Shown in pieces: positions 6,823 to 15,405 of a DNA stretch of 64,000 bases; within the stretch, counting starts at the first letter, position 1, and every line of letters starts with the position of its first letter. This DNA comes from Sphingomonas edaphi (lineage in GTDB: Bacteria > Pseudomonadota > Alphaproteobacteria > Sphingomonadales > Sphingomonadaceae). The notes under the pieces were generated by a model. That model did not search any database. It saw only the letters and a program-made list of their open reading frames with translations, and was not told where the DNA came from. Location: assembly GCF_003583725.1 (NCBI RefSeq), contig NZ_QXTF01000001.1, forward strand, positions 930,001-994,000, in the 5' to 3' direction. The translations under genes and the position numbers were made by a program.

Positions 6823-8741
6823 TCGCCGCGGACATGCCTCCTTCCGATATCGTGGTGACCGCCACCCGGCCCGCCGACCAGTCCGCCGACGAGCGACTAG
6901 GCGCGATCATCATCGGGGCAGATCGGATTCGCCAGTCCGGTTCCGGCCGGATCGAGGACGCGCTGTCTAGGGTGGCTGGGCTGCAGTCCTTTCGCCGCAG
7001 CGACAGCCGCTCCGCCAACCCGTCCGCGCAAGGCCTGACGCTTCGCGGCCTCGGCGGCAATGCGAGCAGCCGGACTCTCGTCATGCTCGATGGAATCCCC
7101 ATCACCGATCCGTTCTTCGGTTACGTTCCGCTCAGCGCCATCGATCCCCGCCGCGTCGATCGAATCACGGTGATGCGCGGTGCCGGCGGGGGCGCATTCG
7201 GTTCAGCGGTAGCCGGAACGATCGGCATCGAAAGCAAGCCGCTAGCCAATCGCGACCCGCTTGATGGAGACATGGCCGTATCGTCGGAAGGGGCAACCCA
7301 AATCAGCGGCGGGCTGACCCATCGCTTCGGCGCGGGTGCGATGACTCTGGACGGGCGATGGGACCGGGGTCAGGGCTTCTGGACGACACCTCGAGAACAA
7401 CGCGTCCCGGCTAGCGTCCAAGCCGCCTACAATTCTAGGCAAGGCGATGCGCGATTCGTCTCGGCGCTTGCGGCCGGCGAGGTGCAGGCTCGGCTCCGCT
7501 TCTTCGCCGACGACCGGGTTCTCCGCTTCCGGGGTGCGGACAGCAGCATGTCGGGAACGGACGCGAGCCTTCGCTACGTCTCCGCCGATCAATCGTTGAC
7601 CGTCGCCGGCTGGCGGCAATGGCGCGACTTTTCCAACATCGTAGTCAGCGCGAGCAGCTTTCGGCCAGTGCTTGACCAATATGCCACGCCGGCTTCCAGT
7701 AGTGGGGCTATCGTCCAATGGCGCCCCGCGCCGTGGCTTATGCTTGGTGGGGACATCAAGGGTTCGACCGGCACCGCAAAGGAACGAGCGCTGTCGGCCG
7801 CCAGCGGCGCGGTCACCGCGCTCCGGTCGAACGGCGGCGACGTTCGCGAGGCTGCTGCCTTCGCCGAGGCCCAGGCGTTCATCGGAAGCCTGACTCTGGC
7901 GGGATCAACGCGGCTCGCCGCCTGGCGCCTCGCCGACGGGCGATCCGTTGAGCGCAACGGGGCCGGTAACCTGCTGGTAGAACGCCACTTCGATGTGCGA
8001 GGTGGGACGGCGCTGAGCGGGCGGGCATCGGCCGTATGGCAGAGCAATGGCTGGTCGGTTCGCTCCGCTGCCTATCGCGGTTTCCGCCTGCCGACACTCA
8101 ACGAGCTCTACCGTGGCTTCACCGTCTTCCCCGTGACGACTTCGCCCAATCCGGAACTGGAACCGGAGCGGCTCACCGGGGCTGAAGTCGGGGTTAAGGC
8201 CAACGTCGCGCCCGGTCTTTCGGTAACAACGACGCTATTCGCCAACCGGCTTGCTAATGCGATCGGCAATGTAACAATCGGTCCAAACCTTCGCGAGCGG
8301 CAGAATATCGATGCGATCCGGTCGCGCGGGGTGGAGGCCGAAGTGGCGTGGCGCCGGGATGATTGGGCGATCGATTCTTCGCTGAGCCTGGTCTCGGCCC
8401 GTGTTGAACAACCGGGCGATCTCGACGGCATGCGTCCCGCGCAGGTACCAAAAATGTCGCTGACTTTGGCTGCGGCGCGGAGCTTCGGCCGGTCGGAAGT
8501 GTCCGCGACGCTTCGCCATGTGTCCGGCGCCTATGAGGATGATTTGAACCGCGACCGGCTGCCCCCCGCGACCACGATCGACGTCGTCGCTCGCCATCAC
8601 TTGAACAGTGCCGTGGAGATTTCCCTGCGCGGCGAAAACCTGCTGGACTTGAGGGTCGTGACGAGAAACCAGGCAGGATCGATTGACCTGGGCGCGCCGC
8701 GCACGGTCTGGCTGATGCTGGCGCTGAAGCGATCACGCTAG
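6819..8741 (+). CDS. TonB-dependent outer-membrane receptor, no visible signal peptide
   Basis: Residues 9-15 are a TonB-box-like DIVVTAT, followed by a plug domain (GLTLRGLGGNASSRTLVMLDG, VMRGAGGGAFGSAVAGTI) and a beta-barrel with the YRGFRLPTLNELYRG and LEPERLTGAEVGVKA blocks typical of BtuB/FepA-like receptors. The C-terminus ends in alternating hydrophobic residues, WLMLALKRSR. Such proteins import iron chelates, cobalamin or other nutrients; the substrate here is unknown. Oddly, the frame starts MIAADMPPS and an in-frame TAA lies 15 bp upstream, so no Sec signal peptide can be added. It overlaps the DUF421 gene by ATGA. Its stop codon and that of the convergent gene share CTAG. Confidence 0.85.
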   Translation: MIAADMPPSDIVVTATRPADQSADERLGAIIIGADRIRQSGSGRIEDALSRVAGLQSFRRSDSRSANPSAQGLTLRGLGGNASSRTLVMLDGIPITDPFFGYVPLSAIDPRRVDRITVMRGAGGGAFGSAVAGTIGIESKPLANRDPLDGDMAVSSEGATQISGGLTHRFGAGAMTLDGRWDRGQGFWTTPREQRVPASVQAAYNSRQGDARFVSALAAGEVQARLRFFADDRVLRFRGADSSMSGTDASLRYVSADQSLTVAGWRQWRDFSNIVVSASSFRPVLDQYATPASSSGAIVQWRPAPWLMLGGDIKGSTGTAKERALSAASGAVTALRSNGGDVREAAAFAEAQAFIGSLTLAGSTRLAAWRLADGRSVERNGAGNLLVERHFDVRGGTALSGRASAVWQSNGWSVRSAAYRGFRLPTLNELYRGFTVFPVTTSPNPELEPERLTGAEVGVKANVAPGLSVTTTLFANRLANAIGNVTIGPNLRERQNIDAIRSRGVEAEVAWRRDDWAIDSSLSLVSARVEQPGDLDGMRPAQVPKMSLTLAAARSFGRSEVSATLRHVSGAYEDDLNRDRLPPATTIDVVARHHLNSAVEISLRGENLLDLRVVTRNQAGSIDLGAPRTVWLMLALKRSR

Positions 8742-9019
8742 GCGATCGCGACCGCGCCATTAAACAGGACGGCGAGGCCCGACACCGCCGCGGCCGCAAC
8801 CACCATTCGCCGCTCCTTCAACTCGCTTGATTGCCGGACGATCCAGAGCAACACTGGTATCGATGCAACTGCTAGGGCCGCAAGGAGCAAGCGGGTCAGA
8901 AGATGTTCCGGGACGATAAGCGCGGCGGCATAGCCGACGAGAAAGTTGACTGCCCAGACGCCGAAGGCGGCAGTCATGAGCCGCCATGCGGTGGGGCGGC
9001 GGATCGGCGGCGCACTCAT
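8738..9019 (-). CDS. Small membrane protein of the caa3 oxidase operon (93 aa)
   Basis: Last gene of the oxidase operon, overlapping the coxA stop by 4 bp. It has about three transmembrane helices (residues 12-35, 40-60 and 70-92) with a short SSELKERRM loop. This position and topology suggest a small oxidase subunit or assembly factor, but I recognise no family. It ends on a stop that overlaps the TonB receptor stop on the other strand. Confidence 0.65.
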   Translation of the reverse strand: MSAPPIRRPTAWRLMTAAFGVWAVNFLVGYAAALIVPEHLLTRLLLAALAVASIPVLLWIVRQSSELKERRMVVAAAAVSGLAVLFNGAVAIA

Positions 9020-11553
9020 GCCAGCACCATCAGCCGGGGCATGATCGCCGCCGCGGCGCCCTGTCCGGCGGCGAAAAGGATGAAGCGCGAAATGGTGTCC
9101 ACTGTCCCGCTGCGCGGACCGCGGATCAGGTTCCGGCCGCCGCGCGCGATGGCGTAGAAGCCCATCAGCAGCGCGAAGGCTACGGCGGTTCCCTGCTGCG
9201 CGAGCAAGGCGAAGGTCGTTGCCCCCTGCCCGCTAGCCGCAGGAGAAAGACCGGCGGAACGCCATGCTTCGACATCGCCATAAACCCCTGCGGCCAAGGC
9301 CAGCGGGGCGCTCGCGAGCAGGATCCAGATGCGCCGACCAGCACGTCTGCGACGGGACAGCACCCTGACCGCGGCAATCGCCAACGCAGCTGCAAGCGCA
9401 TTTAGCCCTAAGATGGGTATCAGGGATGACCACGAAGGCGGCGCGACCCAGCCCTCGGGCTGGACGCCGCGCAGGTAGGCGTTCGAAAAGATGAGTACGA
9501 ACAGCATCATCCCCATCACGATGTAGAGGATGTTCATCGCCCACCAGCCATGGCTGTCCCGGCCGACGGCATAGGTCGGGAGGATGATGCCCGCGCCGAC
9601 GTCGACCTTGCGCTTGCGGATCGGCCGGTCAGTTTCCCAAAGCCAGCGCATGATGCAAAGAATCATGACGATGCCGGCAACCGCCGACACCGCATAGGCC
9701 TGCACCGTCAGCGCAAGGAAGAACACTGCTGTCGCCACCGCACCCCAGAACGGCCACGGCGACGGGCCCGGCATGATCTCGACATATTGGGGCTCGGCCA
9801 TAATCGGGCTGGTGACGATCGTTTCTCGCAAGCCCGTCACGCTGTTCGGCAGAAAGTAGCGACCCTCTTCGACGTCCTTGGCCAAAGAGGAATCGTCCCA
9901 CAGGGGATAGCGGCTTTTGACGACCGGAATAGAGCGCGTCGAGTAAAGACCCGACGGAAGCCACTCCAGCGTGCCGCTGTCGAAGCAATTTCCCGCATTC
10001 CCCTCGCTGGGCGCCCAACGGAAAGACCGCACCAGATCTACGATGAACAAGGCAACGGCGGAGGCAAACATGAAGGCGCCGATGGTCGAAAGGAAATTGA
10101 GCAGTTCGAGTGGCGAAGACGGCAAATAGGTGAAGACGCGGCGCGGCATGCCCAGAAGGCCCGAAATGTGCATCGGGAAAAACGCGATGTGCAGGCCGGC
10201 GAACATCAGGCCGAAAACCCATTTGCCCAGCCGTTCGGACAGGGGCCGGCGGCTCACCATCGGCGTCCAGAAATAAAAGGCCGCGAACATCGGCAAAACC
10301 ATGCCGCCCATCAAGACGTAGTGGAGGTGAGCGACGATGAAATAGCTGTCGTGCGCCTGCCAGTCGAACGGGACGAAGGCGACCATGACGCCGGTCAGCC
10401 CGCCCATGGTGAAAACGAACATGGCGCCGACGGTGAACAAGGCGGGCGTGCTCCACCGGATGCGGCCGCTGGCGAGCGTCGCGATCCAAGCGAAGAGCTG
10501 CACCCCGGCCGGGATGGAGACGGCCATGCTGGCGGCCGAAAACATACCTGTCGACACGCGCGGCATGCCGACCGCGAACATGTGGTGCGCCCAGACGCCG
10601 AAGCTGAGGAAGCCCGTGCCGACCATCGCCATCACCACCAACCGGTGGCCGACAAGTTCGCTGCGCGCGATAGCGGCGACCATCATAGACGTCAGGCCGG
10701 CGGCGGGCAGGAAGATGATGTAAACCTCCGGATGGCCGAAGAACCAAAAAAGATGCTGCCACAGCAGGGGGTCCCCGCCGCGCAGCGGATCGAAAAACGG
10801 CCAGTTGAAGGCCCGTTCCAGTTCGAGCAGCAGCGTGCCGACGATAACACTGGGAAAGGCGACGATGATCATCACCGCGAAGACCAGCATCGCCCAGGCG
10901 AAAATCGGCATGCGGTCGAGCGTCATGCCCGGCGCGCGCGTACGCAGGACGCCGACGATGATCTCGATCGCGCCGGCAATGGCGGAAATCTCTATGAAAC
11001 CGATACCCAGCAGCCAGAAGTCGGTGTTGATGCCGGGCGAATAGGCCGTGGACGTCAAGGGGGGGTACATGAACCAGCCGCCATCGGGCGCAAGGCCGAT
11101 AAATAGCGATCCGAAAAAGCAGAGGCCGCCGACCAGATAGGCCCAAAAGGCATAGGCGGAGAGGCGCGGGAACGGCAGGTCGCGTGCGGCCAGCATTTGC
11201 GGCAACAGCAGGATCCCGATCGCCTCTACCATCGGCACAGCGAACAGGAACATCATCAGCGTGCCGTGCATGGTGAAGAACTGGTTGTATGTATCGGGCG
11301 GAAGGACAGTCTGCAGCGGCGCGGCCAACTGGACCCGCATCACCAGTGCCAGGATCCCGGCCAGGAGGAAGAAGAGGAAGGCAGCCGCGACGTAATAGAG
11401 GCCGATGTAGTTGTTGTTGACAGCTGCGAAATATCCCCACTTCCGCGGCGCGCACCAAATCCGCTCAAGCTCCTCCAACTCGCCGTCTGGACGGGTTTCC
11501 CGCGTCGGAAAACGGTCGTACAGTGCGGGATCGAAGCCCGTCTCTGTCGTCAC
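9016..11553 (-). CDS. ctaD: Cytochrome c oxidase subunit I fused to a subunit III-like domain
   Basis: Catalytic subunit of a proton-pumping haem-copper oxidase. Residues 1-560 are subunit I with low-spin haem ligands H96 and H411, high-spin haem ligand H409, CuB ligands H274, H323 and H324, the cross-link tyrosine Y278 in GHPEVY and the D-channel acid D125 in RDLPFPR. E276 in GHPE indicates an A1-type enzyme. From about 600 to 845 a further set of membrane helices (DSHGWWAMNILYIVMGMMLF) resembles subunit III, so this is a CoxI-III fusion, longer than standalone CoxI. It follows coxB with a 4-bp overlap; no separate ctaE is seen nearby. Confidence 0.93.
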   Translation of the reverse strand: MTTETGFDPALYDRFPTRETRPDGELEELERIWCAPRKWGYFAAVNNNYIGLYYVAAAFLFFLLAGILALVMRVQLAAPLQTVLPPDTYNQFFTMHGTLMMFLFAVPMVEAIGILLLPQMLAARDLPFPRLSAYAFWAYLVGGLCFFGSLFIGLAPDGGWFMYPPLTSTAYSPGINTDFWLLGIGFIEISAIAGAIEIIVGVLRTRAPGMTLDRMPIFAWAMLVFAVMIIVAFPSVIVGTLLLELERAFNWPFFDPLRGGDPLLWQHLFWFFGHPEVYIIFLPAAGLTSMMVAAIARSELVGHRLVVMAMVGTGFLSFGVWAHHMFAVGMPRVSTGMFSAASMAVSIPAGVQLFAWIATLASGRIRWSTPALFTVGAMFVFTMGGLTGVMVAFVPFDWQAHDSYFIVAHLHYVLMGGMVLPMFAAFYFWTPMVSRRPLSERLGKWVFGLMFAGLHIAFFPMHISGLLGMPRRVFTYLPSSPLELLNFLSTIGAFMFASAVALFIVDLVRSFRWAPSEGNAGNCFDSGTLEWLPSGLYSTRSIPVVKSRYPLWDDSSLAKDVEEGRYFLPNSVTGLRETIVTSPIMAEPQYVEIMPGPSPWPFWGAVATAVFFLALTVQAYAVSAVAGIVMILCIMRWLWETDRPIRKRKVDVGAGIILPTYAVGRDSHGWWAMNILYIVMGMMLFVLIFSNAYLRGVQPEGWVAPPSWSSLIPILGLNALAAALAIAAVRVLSRRRRAGRRIWILLASAPLALAAGVYGDVEAWRSAGLSPAASGQGATTFALLAQQGTAVAFALLMGFYAIARGGRNLIRGPRSGTVDTISRFILFAAGQGAAAAIMPRLMVLA

Positions 11554-12494
11554 TTCAGAGTCTCGAGATAGGTAACGATGTCCTGAAGCTGGCGCGGCTC
11601 GAGCCGGTCGTAATTCGGCATGCGATTGCCGGGCTTGATTGACTGGCTATGCCCCACCCATCCGGTCATCGTCCCGCGATTGTTGGGAAGGATGCCGCCG
11701 CCGAGCGTCTGGCGGGCTGCGACATTGGTCAGGTTGGGACCGGTGCGGCCAACCGCGCGGGTGCCGTCGACGGTATGACAGGCCGCGCAGCCGGAGTCAG
11801 TGAACAATGCGAAGCCTGCACTGTCGGGCTTTGGCGTGGCCGCTGCGGCGCGCCGCGCGCCCCACCACCGGCCGAATTCGTCGGGCGCATGAGCGATGAC
11901 AACCATCCCCATCAGCGCGTGCGCGCGTCCGCAATATTCGGCGCAAACACCGCCGTAGCGGCCGATGCGGTCGGCTTGCACCGTCAGGCGGTTGGTGCGG
12001 CCGGGGATCATGTCCTTCTTGCCCGAAAGGTGCGGGACCCAGAAGCTGTGGATCACGTCCGCCGATGCCAGTTCGATGGCGACCGGCTGCCCGGTAGGAA
12101 TGTGCAGTTCGTTCGCATCCTCCGCAATCACGCGGCCCTGGGGGTCGAGATACTGGACGCGAAACCACCACATTTCGCCCGTGACGCGCACCCGCATCGC
12201 GCCATCCGCCGCAGGGCGGTCAAGCTTCGCGGTTAGCATCAGGCCCCAGATCAGCAGCGCCGCAAGAACGACCGCAGGGAGCGCCACGCCGAAAACAAGG
12301 ATAGAAGTTTGCCCGCCGAGCCGTGCTCGCCAGACAGGCGGCCCCCTCCAGGCGACGAACAGCGCCGCGACGACGAGGGTGGTGACCAACGCTCCCATTC
12401 CGGACAACGCCCAAGCGACGGTTCGCACCGGCTCTGCATAAGGCCCCATCGGGTCGAGTACGGGCGGCGGCCAGCCGAACAGGGCCTCGGTCAT
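11550..12494 (-). CDS. ctaC: Cytochrome c oxidase subunit II with fused cytochrome c domain (caa3 type)
   Basis: Takes electrons from cytochrome c and passes them to CuA. Two N-terminal transmembrane helices (about 27-50 and 64-88) anchor a periplasmic cupredoxin domain with CuA ligands H149, C184, C188, H192 and M195 in the canonical C-x3-C-x3-H-x2-M pattern. The C-terminus is a cytochrome c domain with CAACH (236-240) and likely axial Met292 in GNRMPNY. The fused haem c defines the caa3 type. It overlaps both its neighbours by 4 bp. The protein has no separate signal peptide visible; the first helix may serve. Confidence 0.93.
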   Translation of the reverse strand: MTEALFGWPPPVLDPMGPYAEPVRTVAWALSGMGALVTTLVVAALFVAWRGPPVWRARLGGQTSILVFGVALPAVVLAALLIWGLMLTAKLDRPAADGAMRVRVTGEMWWFRVQYLDPQGRVIAEDANELHIPTGQPVAIELASADVIHSFWVPHLSGKKDMIPGRTNRLTVQADRIGRYGGVCAEYCGRAHALMGMVVIAHAPDEFGRWWGARRAAAATPKPDSAGFALFTDSGCAACHTVDGTRAVGRTGPNLTNVAARQTLGGGILPNNRGTMTGWVGHSQSIKPGNRMPNYDRLEPRQLQDIVTYLETLK

Positions 12495-12868
12495 CGCTTG
12501 CTTTCCTCGATCAGATATTGGGCGACATCCCGCGCCTCGCGATCGTCGATTGGCATGGCGGGCATGACGGTGCCGGGCTTCACGGCCGGCGCGTTGCGGA
12601 TAAAGGCAGCAAGGTTTTGCGGCGTGTTAGGGAACGTCCCGGCAACCAGACCCTGCTGGTCCATGCCGTCGAGTGAAGGGCCGAGCCTGCCCTTGGGCCA
12701 GTCAACGCCGGGAATGACATGGCACGAGCCGCACTGGACGCGCTCGATCACCGCCCTCCCTCTTTTCGCCGCATCGGAATCAAGCTGATGGCGGTTGTCG
12801 GGCGCTGGCTTGCATGCCGCCAGCGCCGCCATCGTCGCCGCTATGCCGAATTTTGCCCCCTTACCCAT
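12491..12868 (-). CDS. Monohaem c-type cytochrome lipoprotein of the oxidase operon
   Basis: The 125-residue product has a lipoprotein-like N-terminus (MGKGAKFGIAATMAALAAC, Cys at 19), then a class I cytochrome c domain with CGSCH and a C-terminal axial Met in KPGTVMPAMPIDD. It is the first gene of the oxidase operon and overlaps coxB by ATGA, so it most likely delivers electrons to CuA or is an extra oxidase subunit. The ATG at 12868 has no strong ribosome-binding site; the frame is open upstream but into non-signal sequence. It is divergent from the dihaem cytochrome 42 bp away. Confidence 0.8.
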   Translation of the reverse strand: MGKGAKFGIAATMAALAACKPAPDNRHQLDSDAAKRGRAVIERVQCGSCHVIPGVDWPKGRLGPSLDGMDQQGLVAGTFPNTPQNLAAFIRNAPAVKPGTVMPAMPIDDREARDVAQYLIEESKR

Positions 12869-12910
12869 CAGCGATGGAACCGTCGTTTCCCCCAACCTGT
12901 TCCACCGGCT

Positions 12911-13624
12911 GTGAAGCTGGCAGCGATCCTGACCCTTGCCCCCATTCTCTCCGCCTGTTCGGCCGACGCAGGCGGGCCTGCTCGATACCGGGCCACCGGT
13001 CAGATGATGGCGCTGTCGGGAGGTGATGCCGGACCGGAAGGTGCGTGTGCAACGTGCCATGGCCTGAAGGGTGAGGGCGATGGCGACCTGACCCCGCGGC
13101 TGGCGGGTCTCGACCAGGGCTATCTGGTCCGGCAGCTGACCAACTATGTCGAAGGGCTTCGCGCCCATCCGCAGATGCGGTCGATCGCGCGAACGATGGA
13201 TGCCGACGAACGGCTCGCAGTCGCTTCCTATTACGCCTCGCTTCCCTTCGAGCAGGGTAGCAGCGCAATTCGCGGCACGCCGCTGTTTGCCGCCGAGTGC
13301 GCGTCGTGCCACGGCCCGTCCGGCGAGGGGACGCCAGGAGTTCCCGCCATCGCCGGCCAAAGCGCGGCTTACGTCGAGGCACAGTTCGATGCGTGGAAAA
13401 GCGGCGCGCGTCGGGGCGACAGTGACGGGACGATGACCCAGATCAGCCGTCAATGGGAGCAGTCCCGGCTTCGGGTGGCAGCGGCGCATGTTGCAGCCCT
13501 TGGGGGTGCGACCGACTATTCGGAATCTCCGGAAGCATGCCCTCCAGAACGTCGTGCCGATCCCAGAAATGATGCTTCAGCGCCGCCCCGATGTGCATCG
13601 GCACCAACAGCGCCAGCGCGATGA
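12911..13624 (+). CDS. Dihaem c4-like cytochrome lipoprotein
   Basis: Starts at a GTG (VKLAAILTLAPILSAC) with a lipobox LSAC, giving 237 residues. Two haem sites, CATCH and CASCH, lie in two tandem c-type domains (GEGDGDLTPRLAGLDQGYLVRQL and GEGTPGVPAIAGQSAAYVEAQ), the plan of cytochrome c4. It probably shuttles electrons to the caa3 oxidase encoded divergently. No good ribosome-binding site is visible and no ATG fits, so the start is uncertain. Its last ~60 codons overlap the 3' end of the cytochrome b561 gene on the other strand by 182 bp; after VAAAHVAALGG the tail is low-complexity (PPERRADPRND...), which looks like read-through. Confidence 0.75.
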   Translation: MKLAAILTLAPILSACSADAGGPARYRATGQMMALSGGDAGPEGACATCHGLKGEGDGDLTPRLAGLDQGYLVRQLTNYVEGLRAHPQMRSIARTMDADERLAVASYYASLPFEQGSSAIRGTPLFAAECASCHGPSGEGTPGVPAIAGQSAAYVEAQFDAWKSGARRGDSDGTMTQISRQWEQSRLRVAAAHVAALGGATDYSESPEACPPERRADPRNDASAPPRCASAPTAPAR

Positions 13625-14114
13625 TACCGATGCCGTGCGCTTTTTCGGCTGCCTCGAGAATCCGCAGCTTCCATTCGATAGAGAGACTGCCAAACGGCAT
13701 CGGCGGAATGGGAAGGACCCCGGCGAGCGCGAGTGGTTCGCTCGGCGTTATCGCCGACCACATCGCCCAGCCGCTGAGCGGCAGGAGCGCGAATAGCGTG
13801 TAAAAGAGAATGTGGGTAAGATGCGCGACGTCCGACTGCCAGCCCGGCTCGTCGGCGTCGTTGATCGGCCCTGGTATCATCAGGCGCCAGATCCCGCGCA
13901 GGATGGCGAGAAGCAGGATCAGCAATCCCATCGCGCTATGGTCGGCATAGGCCCCCATTCGGGCTGCCCCAACGTCCAGCCGCTCCAGACGCCAGCCGGC
14001 TATCAACTGGTAGATGACCAGCGCCGCCATGACCCAATGGAAGGTGACGCCGACCGGCGTGTAGCGGCCCCGCGCCGAATGCTTGCGTGCCCAGCGGCGC
14101 AGCTCGCGGATCAA
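13443..14114 (-). CDS. Cytochrome b561 family protein
   Basis: A 223-residue protein with the cytochrome b561 layout: YTPVGVTFHWVMAALVIYQL near the start (first haem His), ADHSAMGLLILLLAI, a helix with LFALLPLSGWAMW, and AHGIGIIALALLVPMHIGAALKHHF near the C-terminus. These bear the four His expected for two b haems. Likely moves electrons from the quinone pool towards periplasmic acceptors. The start is a TTG at 14114 that overlaps the ctaG stop (TTGA) with GGAGG seven bases upstream, typical of coupling. The last ~35 residues after WDRHDVLEGMLPE overlap the dihaem cytochrome on the plus strand. Confidence 0.8.
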   Translation of the reverse strand: MIRELRRWARKHSARGRYTPVGVTFHWVMAALVIYQLIAGWRLERLDVGAARMGAYADHSAMGLLILLLAILRGIWRLMIPGPINDADEPGWQSDVAHLTHILFYTLFALLPLSGWAMWSAITPSEPLALAGVLPIPPMPFGSLSIEWKLRILEAAEKAHGIGIIALALLVPMHIGAALKHHFWDRHDVLEGMLPEIPNSRSHPQGLQHAPLPPEAGTAPIDG

Positions 14115-14938
14115 GCCCGCGCCTCCCGTCTGGTCAGGCTGCGCACCAGAGCCAGCGCGACAAACAGGTATACGGTCGACGCGGGCGCCCACATGATGAG
14201 CCCGCCAACCTGCTGGTCCTCGATCGGTGTCATGCCCCAGGCGGTGGTAGTCGAGAAATGCGCGGCGTAAAGCGGCATCGAGGACAATGTGATAAGCGCT
14301 CCGAGCAGCCCCATTGCCACCATGGCGGCAAGGAGCGCGGCAATCGAGGCGGGCTTCGGCGACCGGAATATCCGGTCCCAGAAAAGCGTCGCCGTCGCGA
14401 AGATGCTGGCCTGCATCATCCAATAGCCAAGGTCATTGGTGACCGCCCATGCGTAAAGGTTCGGCGCGTGCCATGACCACATTGCCGCGGTTGCGGCGGC
14501 GGTCCAGGCTGACAGCCCACCGGCAACCTGCTGACATTGGTGTCGCCACAGTTGCGCCGCAAGCGGCGCGAGGACGAGCGCAAGAAGCAAGTGGTGGGTC
14601 ACGCGCACGGCGAACAGTGACGAGCCCCACGCGCAGAACGGGGAAACGTACAAAATGGCGAACAGCGCAATTAGCGAAAGGCCGCGGCGTCCATTTGCAG
14701 GCTGGCGCGACAACTTACGCATAGAAAGCAGGATCCCCAGGGCCAACACCGCCAACAGCAGGGGGTCCGCATTCCACTGTCGGAGCAATTCTCCCGGGCC
14801 CGCCGCCGGTCCGCAATAGGACCTCAGTGCTTCGTTCAGCGGAATCTGCGGACCAGTCATGACAGCGCAATTCATGACGCTTGCCGAGCGTTCCTTCAAA
14901 TCGTGATGCGGATCGCGACGCAACCGATTCGGCTGCAT
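14111..14938 (-). CDS. ctaG: caa3-type cytochrome oxidase assembly protein CtaG
   Basis: Multi-pass membrane protein of the caa3_CtaG family needed for assembly of caa3 oxidases. I see about seven helices and the family blocks RVTHHLLLALVLAPLAAQLW, WSWHAPNLYAWAV and YAAHFSTTTAWGMTPIEDQQVGGLIMW. Three Met starts are possible: 14938 (275 aa, AAGGG eight bases upstream), 14875 and 14860. The last two give N-termini closer to the family (IPLNEALRSYCGP). It is coupled to cytochrome b561 by TTGA and is a clear partner of the adjacent oxidase. Confidence 0.85.
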   Translation of the reverse strand: MQPNRLRRDPHHDLKERSASVMNCAVMTGPQIPLNEALRSYCGPAAGPGELLRQWNADPLLLAVLALGILLSMRKLSRQPANGRRGLSLIALFAILYVSPFCAWGSSLFAVRVTHHLLLALVLAPLAAQLWRHQCQQVAGGLSAWTAAATAAMWSWHAPNLYAWAVTNDLGYWMMQASIFATATLFWDRIFRSPKPASIAALLAAMVAMGLLGALITLSSMPLYAAHFSTTTAWGMTPIEDQQVGGLIMWAPASTVYLFVALALVRSLTRREARA

Positions 14939-14979
14939 TGCGTTCGCCCTTCAATCACCTTGCTGAACAGGGAAGCGGG

Positions 14980-15405
14980 ATGAGCGATAGACCAGCCGTT
15001 GAGGGGCATTCCTCACCTCTTTATGCCATCATTCTGGGATTCATTTTCCCGCTATCGCTGGGCGCGCTCCTTAGTGACTGGCGATATTCGTTCACCTACG
15101 AAATCCAGTGGCTGAACTTTGCCGACTGGCTGGTTGCCGGGTCGCTCGTCGGAGGCGGGCTGGCGCTGGCCTGGACGCTCGTAGCGAACACGGTTCGCGG
15201 CCGCTGGCGTCATCGCCCGAGCTCGCTCGCCGCCCTGTTGCTGGTCATCTTTTTCGTAATCCAGTTCATCAATGCGCTGACTCATTCGAAGGACGCCTAT
15301 GCGACGATGCCGGCGGGCCTGATCCTGTCGATCATTGCCACCCTGCTCGCGCTCGCCGCGGCGTGGCTTGGCCTTCGCTCCAGCACCAAGGGAGTGGCCC
15401 AATGA
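14980..15405 (+). CDS. DUF2231 membrane protein
   Basis: GGAAGCGGG precedes the ATG at 14980. The 141-residue protein has four hydrophobic helices (about 16-36, 50-72, 84-102 and 112-132) and the pattern SPLYAIILGFIFPLSLGALLSDW, which fits the DUF2231 family of predicted membrane proteins often found near haem or electron-transfer genes. It overlaps the sorbosone dehydrogenase-like gene by ATGA, so the two are likely to work together. Function unknown. Confidence 0.75.
   Translation: MSDRPAVEGHSSPLYAIILGFIFPLSLGALLSDWRYSFTYEIQWLNFADWLVAGSLVGGGLALAWTLVANTVRGRWRHRPSSLAALLLVIFFVIQFINALTHSKDAYATMPAGLILSIIATLLALAAAWLGLRSSTKGVAQ

Noticed and set aside
9550-11458. Long frames antisense to and in other phases of the CoxI-III gene (518 codons plus, 609 codons minus)
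   Set aside because: The products are His/Arg/Asp-rich low-complexity chains with no domain, while the 845-residue oxidase frame carries all haem and copper ligands.
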